From a bacterium (lineage in GTDB: Bacteria > Vulcanimicrobiota > Xenobia > Xenobiales > Xenobiaceae), in contig JAUNIO010000005.1 of assembly GCA_030535355.1 (NCBI GenBank), positions 1-64,000 on the forward strand: a stretch of DNA of 64,000 nucleotides, in the 5' to 3' direction. A program made the position numbers and the translations under genes. Shown here in pieces: positions 8,056 through 16,423 of this stretch. The notes beneath the pieces were generated by a model. The model was not told where the DNA came from and ran no database searches. It saw only the letters and a list, made by a program, of their open reading frames with translations. The first letter of the stretch is position 1, and each line of letters begins with the position of its first letter.

Positions 8056-8985
8056 TCAACAATTACGCTCATCCGCAAACGGGTTCAGCATGTCCAGCTG
8101 CGCATCGCCAAGCAGAGCAAACGGCGGCAACTTCAGCCTTTCCCTAACCTTGCGCCACCCGGGCATGAAGCTGTCCATATTAGCGTAAAAATACGCATCA
8201 TGGGCTCTGGTCCACAGATGATTAAATTCATGGATTAGAACATAATACATACAAATCTTGGGGTATCTCACTAAAGCCGTATTCATGGTGATAATTTTTT
8301 TGCCTATTTTGCAGCTGCCCCAGCGGGAACGCAGATTGTGCTGAACCAAATAAGACTTGGGCTGTGTACCCACTATTTCTGCGCAGCGCTGCCAAACGGC
8401 ATCGATGGCCCGGCGCAGTTCACCTTCATAATACACGTGCAGCAATTTCAGACATTCGGACGGTTCTAGCTCGCGCCTCGAAAAAACTACAAGAGCATTC
8501 CCCTGACGCTCCACGTGATTGCGCAGGCTGGGTGTTTGCAGGCGCAGAGTCAAGCGCTCTCCCCAAAGCGGCACGTCCTCACCGTCCTGGAATTCCGGCG
8601 CATAAGTTTTAGGTGATTTGGCTAAAGCGGCGCGCACCCAGTCTATGCGCGATGCGACCAGACGGCGTATCTCCTCCGTGCTGGCCTGTTCGGGAGCGGA
8701 AACTTTCACTTTACCGCCCGGCAAAACGCGCAGGTTCAGGCGCTTAATATACTTGCGCTCTATTTCTACGCAGATTTCTTCTACAAATATGCGTTCGTTG
8801 CAGGTCTGCTGCAAAATCCAGTTATACGTTCTAGGCCGGCGGACAAATTTTTTCAGCTCATACAAACTCACCCCTTCAGGAGCGATCAGCGTGACTTTGC
8901 CCTCGGGCGAAGCCTGAAGCTTAATCTGATGTATAGGCTGGCGAATAATATCTACAATTACGCTTAAAAGTCTAATCTGTTCCAT
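8056..8985 (-). CDS. YgjP/SprT-like (DUF45) metallopeptidase
   Basis: A 309-residue protein of the YgjP-like DUF45 family. The diagnostic block is NLRSRWGSCKIGKKI followed by YYVLIHEFNHLW. Zinc ligands are His252 and His256 of HEFNH and probably His262 in RAHDAYF. The N-terminal part contains two similar beta segments, each with the pattern L.....G.V...AP.....E....V (about residues 22-58 and 84-120), so the small substrate-facing domain seems duplicated compared with the usual family length of about 230 residues. The protein is probably cytoplasmic, and the family's function is poorly defined. It stands alone between the ADP-ribosyltransferase gene and the divergent aro gene. No clear ribosome-binding site precedes the ATG. 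Confidence 0.85.
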   Translation of the reverse strand: MEQIRLLSVIVDIIRQPIHQIKLQASPEGKVTLIAPEGVSLYELKKFVRRPRTYNWILQQTCNERIFVEEICVEIERKYIKRLNLRVLPGGKVKVSAPEQASTEEIRRLVASRIDWVRAALAKSPKTYAPEFQDGEDVPLWGERLTLRLQTPSLRNHVERQGNALVVFSRRELEPSECLKLLHVYYEGELRRAIDAVWQRCAEIVGTQPKSYLVQHNLRSRWGSCKIGKKIITMNTALVRYPKICMYYVLIHEFNHLWTRAHDAYFYANMDSFMPGWRKVRERLKLPPFALLGDAQLDMLNPFADERNC

Positions 8986-9076
8986 AAGAGCTAATTATAT
9001 TTAGCTAAGGATATTTTACACCTTCTGAAAGACCTCTGCCCACTATGAGCCTATCCGCTATAAGCCTGTCTTTAGT

Positions 9077-10222
9077 ATGAAGGTATATGGTTTGCTTACG
9101 GGGAAGAAAAAGGGTTATGGTTATTTCCAGGGGGATATTGATAACTTGGCCTGTTTGCCTCAACGAAAAGATGACATATTGTCAGCCTACCGCCATTCTA
9201 TTGACGACATCAATGAACGGCTCTTAGCTCTGCTCAATGAACGGGCCAAGACAGCGCAGCTCATTGCTCAGCGCAAAGCTGAGCTAGGCCTGCCCACCTT
9301 CGATCCTCAGCGCGAATCCCAAATGCTGGAAATCTTGGCCCAAAACAATCAGGGGCCATTCAGCGACAACGCTATTAAAGGGCTCTTCAAAGAGATTTTC
9401 GGGGCCACCCGCCAGCTCATGGACGCTTCCAGAAAAGAGAATTTGCTAGTGTCAAGGCGGCATAACCAGTTTAATACGGTTATCGATGTTAACGGAGTTC
9501 GTTTAGGCGAAGGGGCCATGGCCGTCATCGCCGGTCCTTGTTCGGTAGAAAGCGAAGAGCAATTAGAGGGTATTGTAGCGCATTTAGCCCAGCGCGGTAT
9601 TAAAATTATCCGCGGCGGAGCCTTCAAACCGCGCACCTCACCCTACAGTTTTCAGGGTTTAGGTATGCCTGGAGTGCGGATGATGCGCAGGATCGCCGAC
9701 AAATACGGCACCGCCATGGTCGTAGAGGTTATGGAACCAGGCCTGGTAACCGAAATTGCCCAGTACGCCGATATTTTGCAAATCGGCAGCCGCAACATGT
9801 ACAACTACCCATTGCTGCGCGAGATTGGGCATTGCAGCCGCCCCGTGCTGCTCAAACGCCACTTTGGCGCAACCTTAGAAGAGCTGCTGCTCTCAGCTGA
9901 ATATATTCTTTCCGAAGGCAATCCCCAAGTTATCCTGTGCGAACGCGGCATCCGCACTTTTGAGCCAGCAACGCGCAGCACCTTAGATATATCAGCTCTG
10001 CCAGTTCTGCGCCAGGAAACGCATCTGCCGCTTATGGCTGACGTTTCCCACGCAGCGGGCAGAAGAGACCTAATTATTCCCCTGGCCCAGGCAGTGCAGG
10101 CTGCCGGTGCCCATGCCCTTTTAGTAGAAGTGCACAGCGATCCCGCCAACGCTCTTTCCGATAGCCAGCAGCAGCTCAGCTTAGAGGAATTTGACAAACT
10201 ATTAGCCGCTTTAGGACGATAA
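9077..10222 (+). CDS. aroF: Bifunctional chorismate mutase / 3-deoxy-7-phosphoheptulonate synthase
   Basis: A cytoplasmic enzyme joining an AroQ chorismate mutase helix bundle (about residues 35-117) to a type I-beta DAHP synthase (about 130-381). It condenses phosphoenolpyruvate and erythrose-4-phosphate at the entry to the shikimate pathway, and the mutase domain usually confers feedback control by prephenate or chorismate. Synthase motifs are AGPCSVES, RGGAFKPRTSPYSFQG, QIGSRNMYN, LLKRHFGAT and CERGIRTFEPATRS. The usual DPSH and VEVHP appear as DVSH and VEVHSDP. The first 33 residues fit no family pattern and no ribosome-binding site is seen at 9077, so a start at the TTG at 9182 is possible. 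The gene lies 36 bp before the exoribonuclease gene. Confidence 0.9.
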   Translation: MKVYGLLTGKKKGYGYFQGDIDNLACLPQRKDDILSAYRHSIDDINERLLALLNERAKTAQLIAQRKAELGLPTFDPQRESQMLEILAQNNQGPFSDNAIKGLFKEIFGATRQLMDASRKENLLVSRRHNQFNTVIDVNGVRLGEGAMAVIAGPCSVESEEQLEGIVAHLAQRGIKIIRGGAFKPRTSPYSFQGLGMPGVRMMRRIADKYGTAMVVEVMEPGLVTEIAQYADILQIGSRNMYNYPLLREIGHCSRPVLLKRHFGATLEELLLSAEYILSEGNPQVILCERGIRTFEPATRSTLDISALPVLRQETHLPLMADVSHAAGRRDLIIPLAQAVQAAGAHALLVEVHSDPANALSDSQQQLSLEEFDKLLAALGR

Positions 10223-10258
10223 TTTCTATAACCTTAGATTAGAAAAAGAGGACAGCCA

Positions 10259-12292
10259 GTGATTGCTCCGGGTACATACGTAGAATACCTCAAAGATAAA
10301 AAGCTCGTTTCCGCCGTTTGTCTGCGCCAAGATAAACCGGGACGAATCTTTGTCAGAGCGCAAAAAGGCCGGGAAGAAAAACTGCAGGAAAATAAAGCCA
10401 TGTTTACCGTCAGCGGTTTTATCAGCCTCAGCCTGCCCTACGACGAAATCGACGCAGCGCTCAATGCCGCCGGCAGCAAACGCGAAGAGCTGGCGGCGAA
10501 TTTAGATTTAAGCGAACTCTGGGAACTTATCAGCGACGAACCCGCCGATAAAGCCTGGACACTAACAGAACTGAGCGAGCTTTCCTTAGGCGAGGCTACG
10601 CCGCTGGAACTCTCTGCAGCTTACCGCGCCCTGGAAAACGACCGTATTTATTTCACGCGCAAAGGAGACAGTTATTTAGCGCGCTCGGCAGAGCAAGTCA
10701 AGGATAATCTGCACAGCCAGCAAAAGGAAGCGGAATTCAAAGCTGAACGCGAAGCTATCGGCAAATGGCTGGAAACGCTCTGGAAGCGTTCTCGGCCCTG
10801 CCCTGAGCTGCAGCTGCCCGAGCTTTATCAAAACGCGGCCCAAAAGACTTTGGACAATTTGGCCGATGTGGTACTGTTCAGCACAGATTCTCACCGCTAC
10901 CGCGACGTACAGAACTTGCTGACAGCTATCGGCCTAAACAAGCGCAACGCCCCCTTTACCCTGCTAGTTAAAGCCGGATATTGGTCTGAACACGAAAATG
11001 TATTGCTGCACAAGCTGAATATTTCTCAGGAGTTTTCCCCGGAAGTGGAAGCCGAAGCTGCTCTGCTGGGAACCAATATCGAGCTCAGAGCCGATGCCAA
11101 GCGCCTCGATCTGCGCGATCTTCACTGCGTCACCATAGACGATGCTGCTACCAATGATCTTGACGACGCCATCAGTTACGAGCTTCTTCCTACCGGAAAT
11201 TGCCGCATAGGCATACACATCGCCGACGTTTCGGCAGTCATCCCCGAAGGTTCGTTAGTGGACAGCGAAGCGTTCGAGCGCAGTACCTCCATCTACCTTC
11301 CGGACTTGCGCATCTCCATGGTTCCTGAAGTGATGGCCCACGGGCAGTGCAGTTTAGTAGCCGGCGAAGACCGCCTCGCCTTCTCCTTCTTAGCCGAATT
11401 TACTCCCGCAGGCGAACTGGCATCTTCGCAAATAACCCCTTCGCTGATAAAGGTGAGCGAACGCCTGACTTACGAAGACGGCAGCCGCTATTTAAGTGAC
11501 GGGCATTGGCCTGGCTTAAATGAACTCGTAGAATGCCTGCGCCAGAAAAGGAAAGAACGCGGAGCTTCCCTAGTGCCATTTCCCAGAGTTCAGGTCAAAG
11601 TCAGCCCTGATGGCGAAATCAGCGTTACCAAGGAATCTCCCAACGATCCGGCCCAAAAACTGGTCAGCGAGATGATGATCCTCGCCAATCGCCTAGGAGC
11701 CGAAGCTCTCTATAGCAGCAATTTTCCCGCTATCTATCGCACCCAAGAACCTCCAGAAAAGCCCATCGAGGATATGGCTGAATACGATCCGGCTCTGGCT
11801 TATGCCTGCAAACGCTATATGCACAAAGGCATTATGAGCACTGAAGACGCACCGCACAGCGGTTTAGGGCTGGAACACTACATTCAGGTCACTTCTCCTA
11901 TCCGCCGCTACAACGATTTACTGATGCAGCGGCAGCTCAAATCCCTTGTAAGTGGCACAGAACCGCACTACAGCAAAGAACGCTTACAGGCATGCCTGGC
12001 CTTAACCAAGACTCGCACAGCCCAGGCCGATCAGCTGGAAAAAGACCGCCGCAACTATTGGCTGCTGCGCTATCTCGAGAAACAGGAGCGCCAAGCGGTG
12101 GAAGCCTGCGTAGTGGCTAATCATCCCGACAAGCATATCATTCAGCTGAGCGAAACCCTTTGGGAAACCGAGTGTTCTCTCGTGCCCAAACACCCTATGC
12201 CGCCGGGAACGCGCCTGTGGGTGCGCATCGATCAGGTTTGGCCGCGCGATCAAACGGTGAACGTCAGCCCCATCATAGACGAAGACGAATAG
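10259..12292 (+). CDS. RNB-family exoribonuclease (RNase II/R type)
   Basis: A 677-residue 3'-5' exoribonuclease. The catalytic signature TIDDAATNDLDDAISYE near residues 291-307 supplies the magnesium-binding aspartates (RNase II pattern IDxxxTxDxDDA). Later RNB blocks include SIYLPDLRISMVPE and TSPIRRYNDLL.QR. The C-terminal 60 residues look like a degenerate S1 domain. The length and weak N-terminal RNA-binding region resemble the cyanobacterial-type RNase II more than the RNase R of about 800 residues. Translation starts at GTG, with AAGAGGAC a few bases upstream. The Bax-inhibitor-like gene follows 25 bp after the stop, suggesting a shared transcript. Role: mRNA turnover and RNA quality control. 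Confidence 0.92.
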   Translation: MIAPGTYVEYLKDKKLVSAVCLRQDKPGRIFVRAQKGREEKLQENKAMFTVSGFISLSLPYDEIDAALNAAGSKREELAANLDLSELWELISDEPADKAWTLTELSELSLGEATPLELSAAYRALENDRIYFTRKGDSYLARSAEQVKDNLHSQQKEAEFKAEREAIGKWLETLWKRSRPCPELQLPELYQNAAQKTLDNLADVVLFSTDSHRYRDVQNLLTAIGLNKRNAPFTLLVKAGYWSEHENVLLHKLNISQEFSPEVEAEAALLGTNIELRADAKRLDLRDLHCVTIDDAATNDLDDAISYELLPTGNCRIGIHIADVSAVIPEGSLVDSEAFERSTSIYLPDLRISMVPEVMAHGQCSLVAGEDRLAFSFLAEFTPAGELASSQITPSLIKVSERLTYEDGSRYLSDGHWPGLNELVECLRQKRKERGASLVPFPRVQVKVSPDGEISVTKESPNDPAQKLVSEMMILANRLGAEALYSSNFPAIYRTQEPPEKPIEDMAEYDPALAYACKRYMHKGIMSTEDAPHSGLGLEHYIQVTSPIRRYNDLLMQRQLKSLVSGTEPHYSKERLQACLALTKTRTAQADQLEKDRRNYWLLRYLEKQERQAVEACVVANHPDKHIIQLSETLWETECSLVPKHPMPPGTRLWVRIDQVWPRDQTVNVSPIIDEDE

Positions 12293-12317
12293 CTACAGAA
12301 AGGCGGAATACGATCTT

Positions 12318-13127
12318 ATGGCCAGCCCCATTTTAACCGCTACCACCTTTGATAAGTACGACTTTGGAAAAGCTGATGAATCCGTCAAAACCATGCAAGT
12401 CAGCAGCGCCGCGCTCAAAGCTCTATTCTGCGCTCTGATAGTTTTAGTGACCAGCATTATAGCCAGCCGCAGCGAATTCCAGTTTCAATACTTTGGCATA
12501 TCCATACTTATATCCGCCGTACTTATAGGTTTCATTCATTTTCAGCCCACATTGGCCTGTATACTTACCCCAATATTCAGCGTTGTTCAAGGCTTTATTT
12601 TGGGTCTTCTGGCAAAATTAGTCATGAGCATAGGCCTATCGCTCCCCTCACTGTTATTAGATATTTTTCTAGATGCAGGCGATCTCTTTACAGGATTGGA
12701 GATGTGTGGCCACAGCGAAGCGGTTTTCAGCACCATCTGCGCCGTTATCGTCATGTGCGCAGCCTGCTGCTTTGGGGTTATCAAGGCTAAGCACACGGCT
12801 GATACCATTTTATTCGGTGCGGTATTTGGCCCGGTGCTGTTCTATTTCCTGGCCTTTATGGCTAAAATAGCAGGCTTTACTTTTATTCACATCCACGAAG
12901 AGATCGGCTATTTGCTCGCCTGCATAGCCTGCAGCGCTCTGCTCTGCTGGCCCGTCGTATATTGCCTAGCTTTGGATTTTGACAACATTCGGATCGGTAT
13001 GCTTTCCAAAGTGCCTAAAGTTATGGAATGGTACTGCGCTGCAGCGCTCATCTTTACCCTAACTTGGTGCTACGTAGAAATCTTCAAAGTCTTAGCCGTA
13101 TGGCTTTGGGAATGCCGCCGCTATTAA
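12318..13127 (+). CDS. Bax inhibitor-1/YccA-like membrane protein, copy 1
   Basis: A 269-residue polytopic protein of the bacterial Bax-inhibitor-like family (BaxI_1). The N-terminus SPILTATTFDKYDF fits the family pattern sPvln...F, and about seven hydrophobic segments follow. Near the end, ALDFDNIRIGM and PKVMEWYCAAALIFTL.W.Y.EI match the family's C-terminal block (lDFD.I..G...paP..mEWY.AfgL). Members are inner-membrane proteins, proposed to act as pH-sensitive calcium leak channels or stress-response proteins. A paralogue follows at 13760-14533 with an unrelated small membrane-protein gene on the opposite strand between them. It is probably co-transcribed with the upstream RNase gene. Confidence 0.88.
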   Translation: MASPILTATTFDKYDFGKADESVKTMQVSSAALKALFCALIVLVTSIIASRSEFQFQYFGISILISAVLIGFIHFQPTLACILTPIFSVVQGFILGLLAKLVMSIGLSLPSLLLDIFLDAGDLFTGLEMCGHSEAVFSTICAVIVMCAACCFGVIKAKHTADTILFGAVFGPVLFYFLAFMAKIAGFTFIHIHEEIGYLLACIACSALLCWPVVYCLALDFDNIRIGMLSKVPKVMEWYCAAALIFTLTWCYVEIFKVLAVWLWECRRY

Positions 13128-13300
13128 ATCTTCTGCTGCAGCCATCCATTAAGCAAGGATAACTAGTGGATATTTAATGGCAGTATTTATCTAGCAAGCC
13201 ATCGGCTGTAACAGCTAAACGCCGAAACTACACCGCCCAGTTAAGAGACGTCTTTTACAGAACTGGCTATATCGCGATAAAACAGTTCACGTTACATTAT

Positions 13301-13633
13301 TTACTCTTTGCCAGCTTTTTTCCTCAGTTTAAACTGCATTCTAGCCCCATAAATCCCCATACCCGCAGAAAGCAGAATTATGAAAACTCCTATGGAAAAA
13401 GTCGGCGCGGCTTTTATCTGCGCATCCTGGGTGAGCTGCCCTATGGCCAGCAAGAAACAGCCCATCAAAGTCCACACTATGTTGAAAATCCAATAATAGC
13501 GCATTTTGGCTAATTTGCTTTCAGCTTCAATACTAGCCAAGCTGCGCTTTTTTTCCTCATTGCGCATGGCCTTTTTATTTTTGCGCTTCTTTTTGCTGTC
13601 ATCACGGTTTGGGTCTGTGCTGTTCGTGCTCAC
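13301..13633 (-). CDS. Small lysine-rich two-helix membrane protein
   Basis: A 110-residue protein I do not recognise. Residues 1-45 are extremely basic and polar (SKKKRKNKKAMRNEEKKR) and probably form a cytoplasmic helix. Two hydrophobic segments follow at about 47-65 (YYWIFNIVWTLMGCFLLAIG) and 77-97. The C-terminus is again basic. Translation starts at GTG, with TAGGAG 6 nt upstream. It lies between two Bax-inhibitor-like paralogues but on the opposite strand, so its neighbours do not reveal its job. A function in nucleic-acid or anionic-lipid binding at the membrane would be a guess. Confidence 0.7.
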   Translation of the reverse strand: MSTNSTDPNRDDSKKKRKNKKAMRNEEKKRSLASIEAESKLAKMRYYWIFNIVWTLMGCFLLAIGQLTQDAQIKAAPTFSIGVFIILLSAGMGIYGARMQFKLRKKAGKE

Positions 13634-13759
13634 GGTAAACTCCTAATACGCTGCCATATCAGCAAATATAACTACAAGGAACAGAATTCTAGGAAGTCGA
13701 AAAAGAACCTGCGTATAGTTTTATGCACCGATCTGTAGCAGGAGAACAAAAGCTGTCAT

Positions 13760-14533
13760 ATGTCCAATCCAGTCCTAAATACTGAATATTTTAAGCAATA
13801 TACCCAAGGAACAGATGATTCTGAATTCGCGGATTCTCCAGACCTTAACAACATAATAGACGAGTCGATTCCTTACAGCGCTCAGGCCATGACTCTAGCA
13901 GGCACGATCAATAAAACCATCACGCTGCTGGCTATTGTAGTCCTGACCAGCTTAGTAACCTACCATTTACCCCTGCCATATTTCTTCTTTCTGGGGCTGG
14001 GATTGCTTACTGTAATTCTCGCGTATTTAATATGCAGAGATCCACAACAGACTCCAGTATTAGCCCCCATATATGCCTTCCTGGAAGGCTTGACTGTAGG
14101 CTCCCTATCAGGTCTCATTGATCGGGCTTATAACGCTAATATCGCTATTGACGCGGTATTATGCACGATGGCGGTCATCTTTGCCATGCTGACCGCCTAC
14201 CGCCTAGGCATTATCAAGGTGACAAAAACATTCAGAACCATAGTTTGCGGCGCTACCATGGGCATTTTGATCTATTATATCCTTTTGCTGGTCGCCGAAT
14301 TATGCGGATGGTACGTCACGACTCTAGATTTCGGCCCATGGGCGCTTATCTCTAATGGAATCATCTGCGGCATAGCCGCCTTTAATTTAGCCGTCGATTT
14401 TGACGATATCAAAAACGGCATAAAATATCACGCCCCTAAATTCTTAGAATGGTATTGTGCCTTCGGGCTTATGGTAACCATCATCTGGATTTATATAGAG
14501 ATATTGCGCTTATTGGCGGTAAGACGGCGTTAA
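13760..14533 (+). CDS. Bax inhibitor-1/YccA-like membrane protein, copy 2
   Basis: A 257-residue paralogue of the gene at 12318-13127. It begins MSNPVLNTEYFKQY (family start pattern), has about seven hydrophobic segments and ends with the same block: NLAVDFDDIKNGI, then APKFLEWYCAFGLMVTIIWIYIEILRLLA. The two copies share this C-terminal third and overall topology but are well diverged elsewhere, so the duplication is old or one copy was acquired. It has its own leader of 126 bp after the small opposite-strand gene and is followed by a strong terminator at 14573-14605, so it is likely monocistronic. Confidence 0.88.
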   Translation: MSNPVLNTEYFKQYTQGTDDSEFADSPDLNNIIDESIPYSAQAMTLAGTINKTITLLAIVVLTSLVTYHLPLPYFFFLGLGLLTVILAYLICRDPQQTPVLAPIYAFLEGLTVGSLSGLIDRAYNANIAIDAVLCTMAVIFAMLTAYRLGIIKVTKTFRTIVCGATMGILIYYILLLVAELCGWYVTTLDFGPWALISNGIICGIAAFNLAVDFDDIKNGIKYHAPKFLEWYCAFGLMVTIIWIYIEILRLLAVRRR

Positions 14534-14572
14534 GTTAAACTCTGCTCTTGCAGTCAAGCATAGAACCGGCTG

Positions 14573-14605
14573 GCGCCACCCTTGAAGGTGGCGCTTATTA
14601 TTCTT
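14573..14605 (+). terminator. Rho-independent terminator after Bax-inhibitor copy 2
   Basis: The stem GCGCCACC (14573-14580) pairs with GGTGGCGC (14587-14594) around a six-base loop and is followed by TTATTATTCTT. It separates the plus-strand gene from the converging tatC gene. Confidence 0.85.
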
Positions 14606-14617
14606 AGGAAACAGAAA

Positions 14618-15358
14618 CTACGCAGTGCGCCCGATGCGCAGCATTTTGATAAGCAGCAGACTGAGTTCATAGAACACGGCCAAGGGCACAGCCACCACTA
14701 TAGCTGTAAAAGCGTCAGGCGTAGGCGTGATCACCGCCGCTGCCAAACAGGCACCGAAATAAACCATACGGCGCGCTTTGCTCAGAGCATCAGCATTCAC
14801 CAGCCCTAAAGCTGCCAAAAATATCAGCAGCAGCGGAGTCTGAAATAAAAGACCGCACAAAAGAATTGCGCCGACCGCAAAGCCTACGACTTCTCCAATG
14901 CTCCACAGCGCCCGCACGCTCTCACTTTGAAAGCCCAAAAAGAACTTCCACATCACCGGCAAAGCCACAAACCAAGCGAACAGCGCCCCAGCGATAAACA
15001 GAGCGAATGCGAAAGGCAGCAAACGCAGCAGCCAGCGGCGCTCATTAGCGGTTAGGCCCGGACAGACAAAAGCCGCAGCATGATAGATGAACACAGGCAG
15101 GCAGCCCATCAGGCTGGCCGTCATAGATAGCTTAATAAAAGCAGTAAAGGCTTCAGTAGGGCTGGTGAACACAAAATAAAAGTCCTGGCCAGCTGACACG
15201 CGCACCGCCTCTAACAGACGCGGCGCTAAGCCATAGCACACCGCACACCCGATTGCCCAGCACAGCAGACAAATAAAAATGCGGCGGCGCAGTTCCGCCA
15301 AATGATCGGTCAGCGGCATCTCGCGATCAGTGCTTTCCCGATTCGCCTCTTCAGCCAC
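14618..15358 (-). CDS. tatC: Sec-independent protein translocase TatC
   Basis: A 246-residue inner-membrane protein with six hydrophobic segments. The N-terminal block MPLTDHLAELRRRIF is the TatC signature, and the following segments (PTEAFTAFIKLS, then RRWLLRLLPFAFALFIAGA, then ITPTPDAFTAIVVAVPLAVFYELSLL) follow the family order. TatC receives twin-arginine signal peptides and, with TatA, moves folded proteins across the membrane. No tatA gene is visible in the window. The gene starts 5 bp after the stop of the isopropylmalate-dehydrogenase-like gene, so the two are translationally close in one operon. Confidence 0.93.
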   Translation of the reverse strand: MAEEANRESTDREMPLTDHLAELRRRIFICLLCWAIGCAVCYGLAPRLLEAVRVSAGQDFYFVFTSPTEAFTAFIKLSMTASLMGCLPVFIYHAAAFVCPGLTANERRWLLRLLPFAFALFIAGALFAWFVALPVMWKFFLGFQSESVRALWSIGEVVGFAVGAILLCGLLFQTPLLLIFLAALGLVNADALSKARRMVYFGACLAAAVITPTPDAFTAIVVAVPLAVFYELSLLLIKMLRIGRTA

Positions 15359-15363
15359 CTGCC

Positions 15364-16410
15364 CTAAGCCTCGCCAAGACAGTCTAGAATATTCTGCAGC
15401 AACGCCTCGACATTAAGGGGCTCAGCATTAAACAGCCCGCGGCTATCATTAACCGCCCGAGTGAGAGCCTGGGTCATATGCAAAGCCGCAGGCCACTGTC
15501 CAACCGAAGCCAGTAACTGAGCCATAGCTCCTACAGCGCCGACAGGATTGGGGGAGCGCTGCGCTTCCCAATCTTCACGCCAAGCCTGGCACGGTTCGAA
15601 CATGGCAATTTGGCCAGGATTGTGATAAGCGGTAAAGCTGAAACCGGGTCCACCCTGCAGCTCAAGCCCCAACCCCATCAGCATATCGCCGATATCGGCG
15701 GTAGTTACGATAACATCAAACTGTTCGGGATGGGAGATAAATGCGCCCGCAACTTCTTCAGCGTTAAAGCTATTGACGCGCACGTCGGGGTTTTCCCTGC
15801 TTATATCGGCAAAAACCCGACGCCCCAAATCATGGGCTGGTATGCTCTGACTGCGGTCTATCAAAGTCAATTTGCGCCTAGGACGATGGTGGGCTACACT
15901 AAAGGCGGTGCGCATAACCTTTTCCACTGTTTTGCGAATTAAAACTCCTTGAGTTAAAGCCAGCTCATCCGGGGTGTATTTGTGAATAAAAGAGCCTAAG
16001 TTAGAGTAACTTGTTTCTGTATTTTCCCGCACCACAATAAAATCAATGGTACGGCTTTTCTGATTTTTTAAGGGGCAGAATTCTTCATTATACACGACGA
16101 CGTGACGCATAGTCACAAATAAATTCAATTCCGCCCACAGTTTAGCTTTGATGCCATTTTCGCAAACTGAACGCTCTAACCGCGGATCTCCGAATCCCCC
16201 TAAAAAAATGCCATCCATTGAACCCAATGAAGCCAGCTGATCGCTGGAGATCAGCTCACCGGTTTCAATGTAATTGTCAGCCCCTAAATCGAAAGTATCT
16301 AGCTGATAGCTCAGACCATGCAGTTCGGCCACACGCTGCAGCACCTTCAGGGCACATCTTGTGCGAATTTTACCAGCCGTGTCTCCGGGAATTATACCAA
16401 AATGCAGCAT
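15364..16410 (-). CDS. Divergent isocitrate/isopropylmalate dehydrogenase-family protein
   Basis: A 348-residue member of the decarboxylating beta-hydroxyacid dehydrogenase family. Recognisable blocks are GIIPGDTAGK (degenerate for GDGIGPE), LWAELNLFVTMR, DFIVVRENTETSYSN (catalytic Tyr135 kept) and VIVTTADIGDMLMGL (for TTNLFGDILSD). Two key features are altered. The lysine of the LxDKxN motif is Arg186 (LTLIDRSQSI), and the NAD-binding HGSAPDIAGK loop reads HNPGQIAMFEP. The enzyme may therefore act on an unusual substrate or be catalytically weak. The usual leuB neighbours (leuC, leuD) are absent. It lies in an operon with tatC and 13 bp after the diguanylate cyclase gene on the same strand, so context does not explain it. 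Confidence 0.75.
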   Translation of the reverse strand: MLHFGIIPGDTAGKIRTRCALKVLQRVAELHGLSYQLDTFDLGADNYIETGELISSDQLASLGSMDGIFLGGFGDPRLERSVCENGIKAKLWAELNLFVTMRHVVVYNEEFCPLKNQKSRTIDFIVVRENTETSYSNLGSFIHKYTPDELALTQGVLIRKTVEKVMRTAFSVAHHRPRRKLTLIDRSQSIPAHDLGRRVFADISRENPDVRVNSFNAEEVAGAFISHPEQFDVIVTTADIGDMLMGLGLELQGGPGFSFTAYHNPGQIAMFEPCQAWREDWEAQRSPNPVGAVGAMAQLLASVGQWPAALHMTQALTRAVNDSRGLFNAEPLNVEALLQNILDCLGEA

Positions 16411-16423
16411 ATAAATTTCCTAA

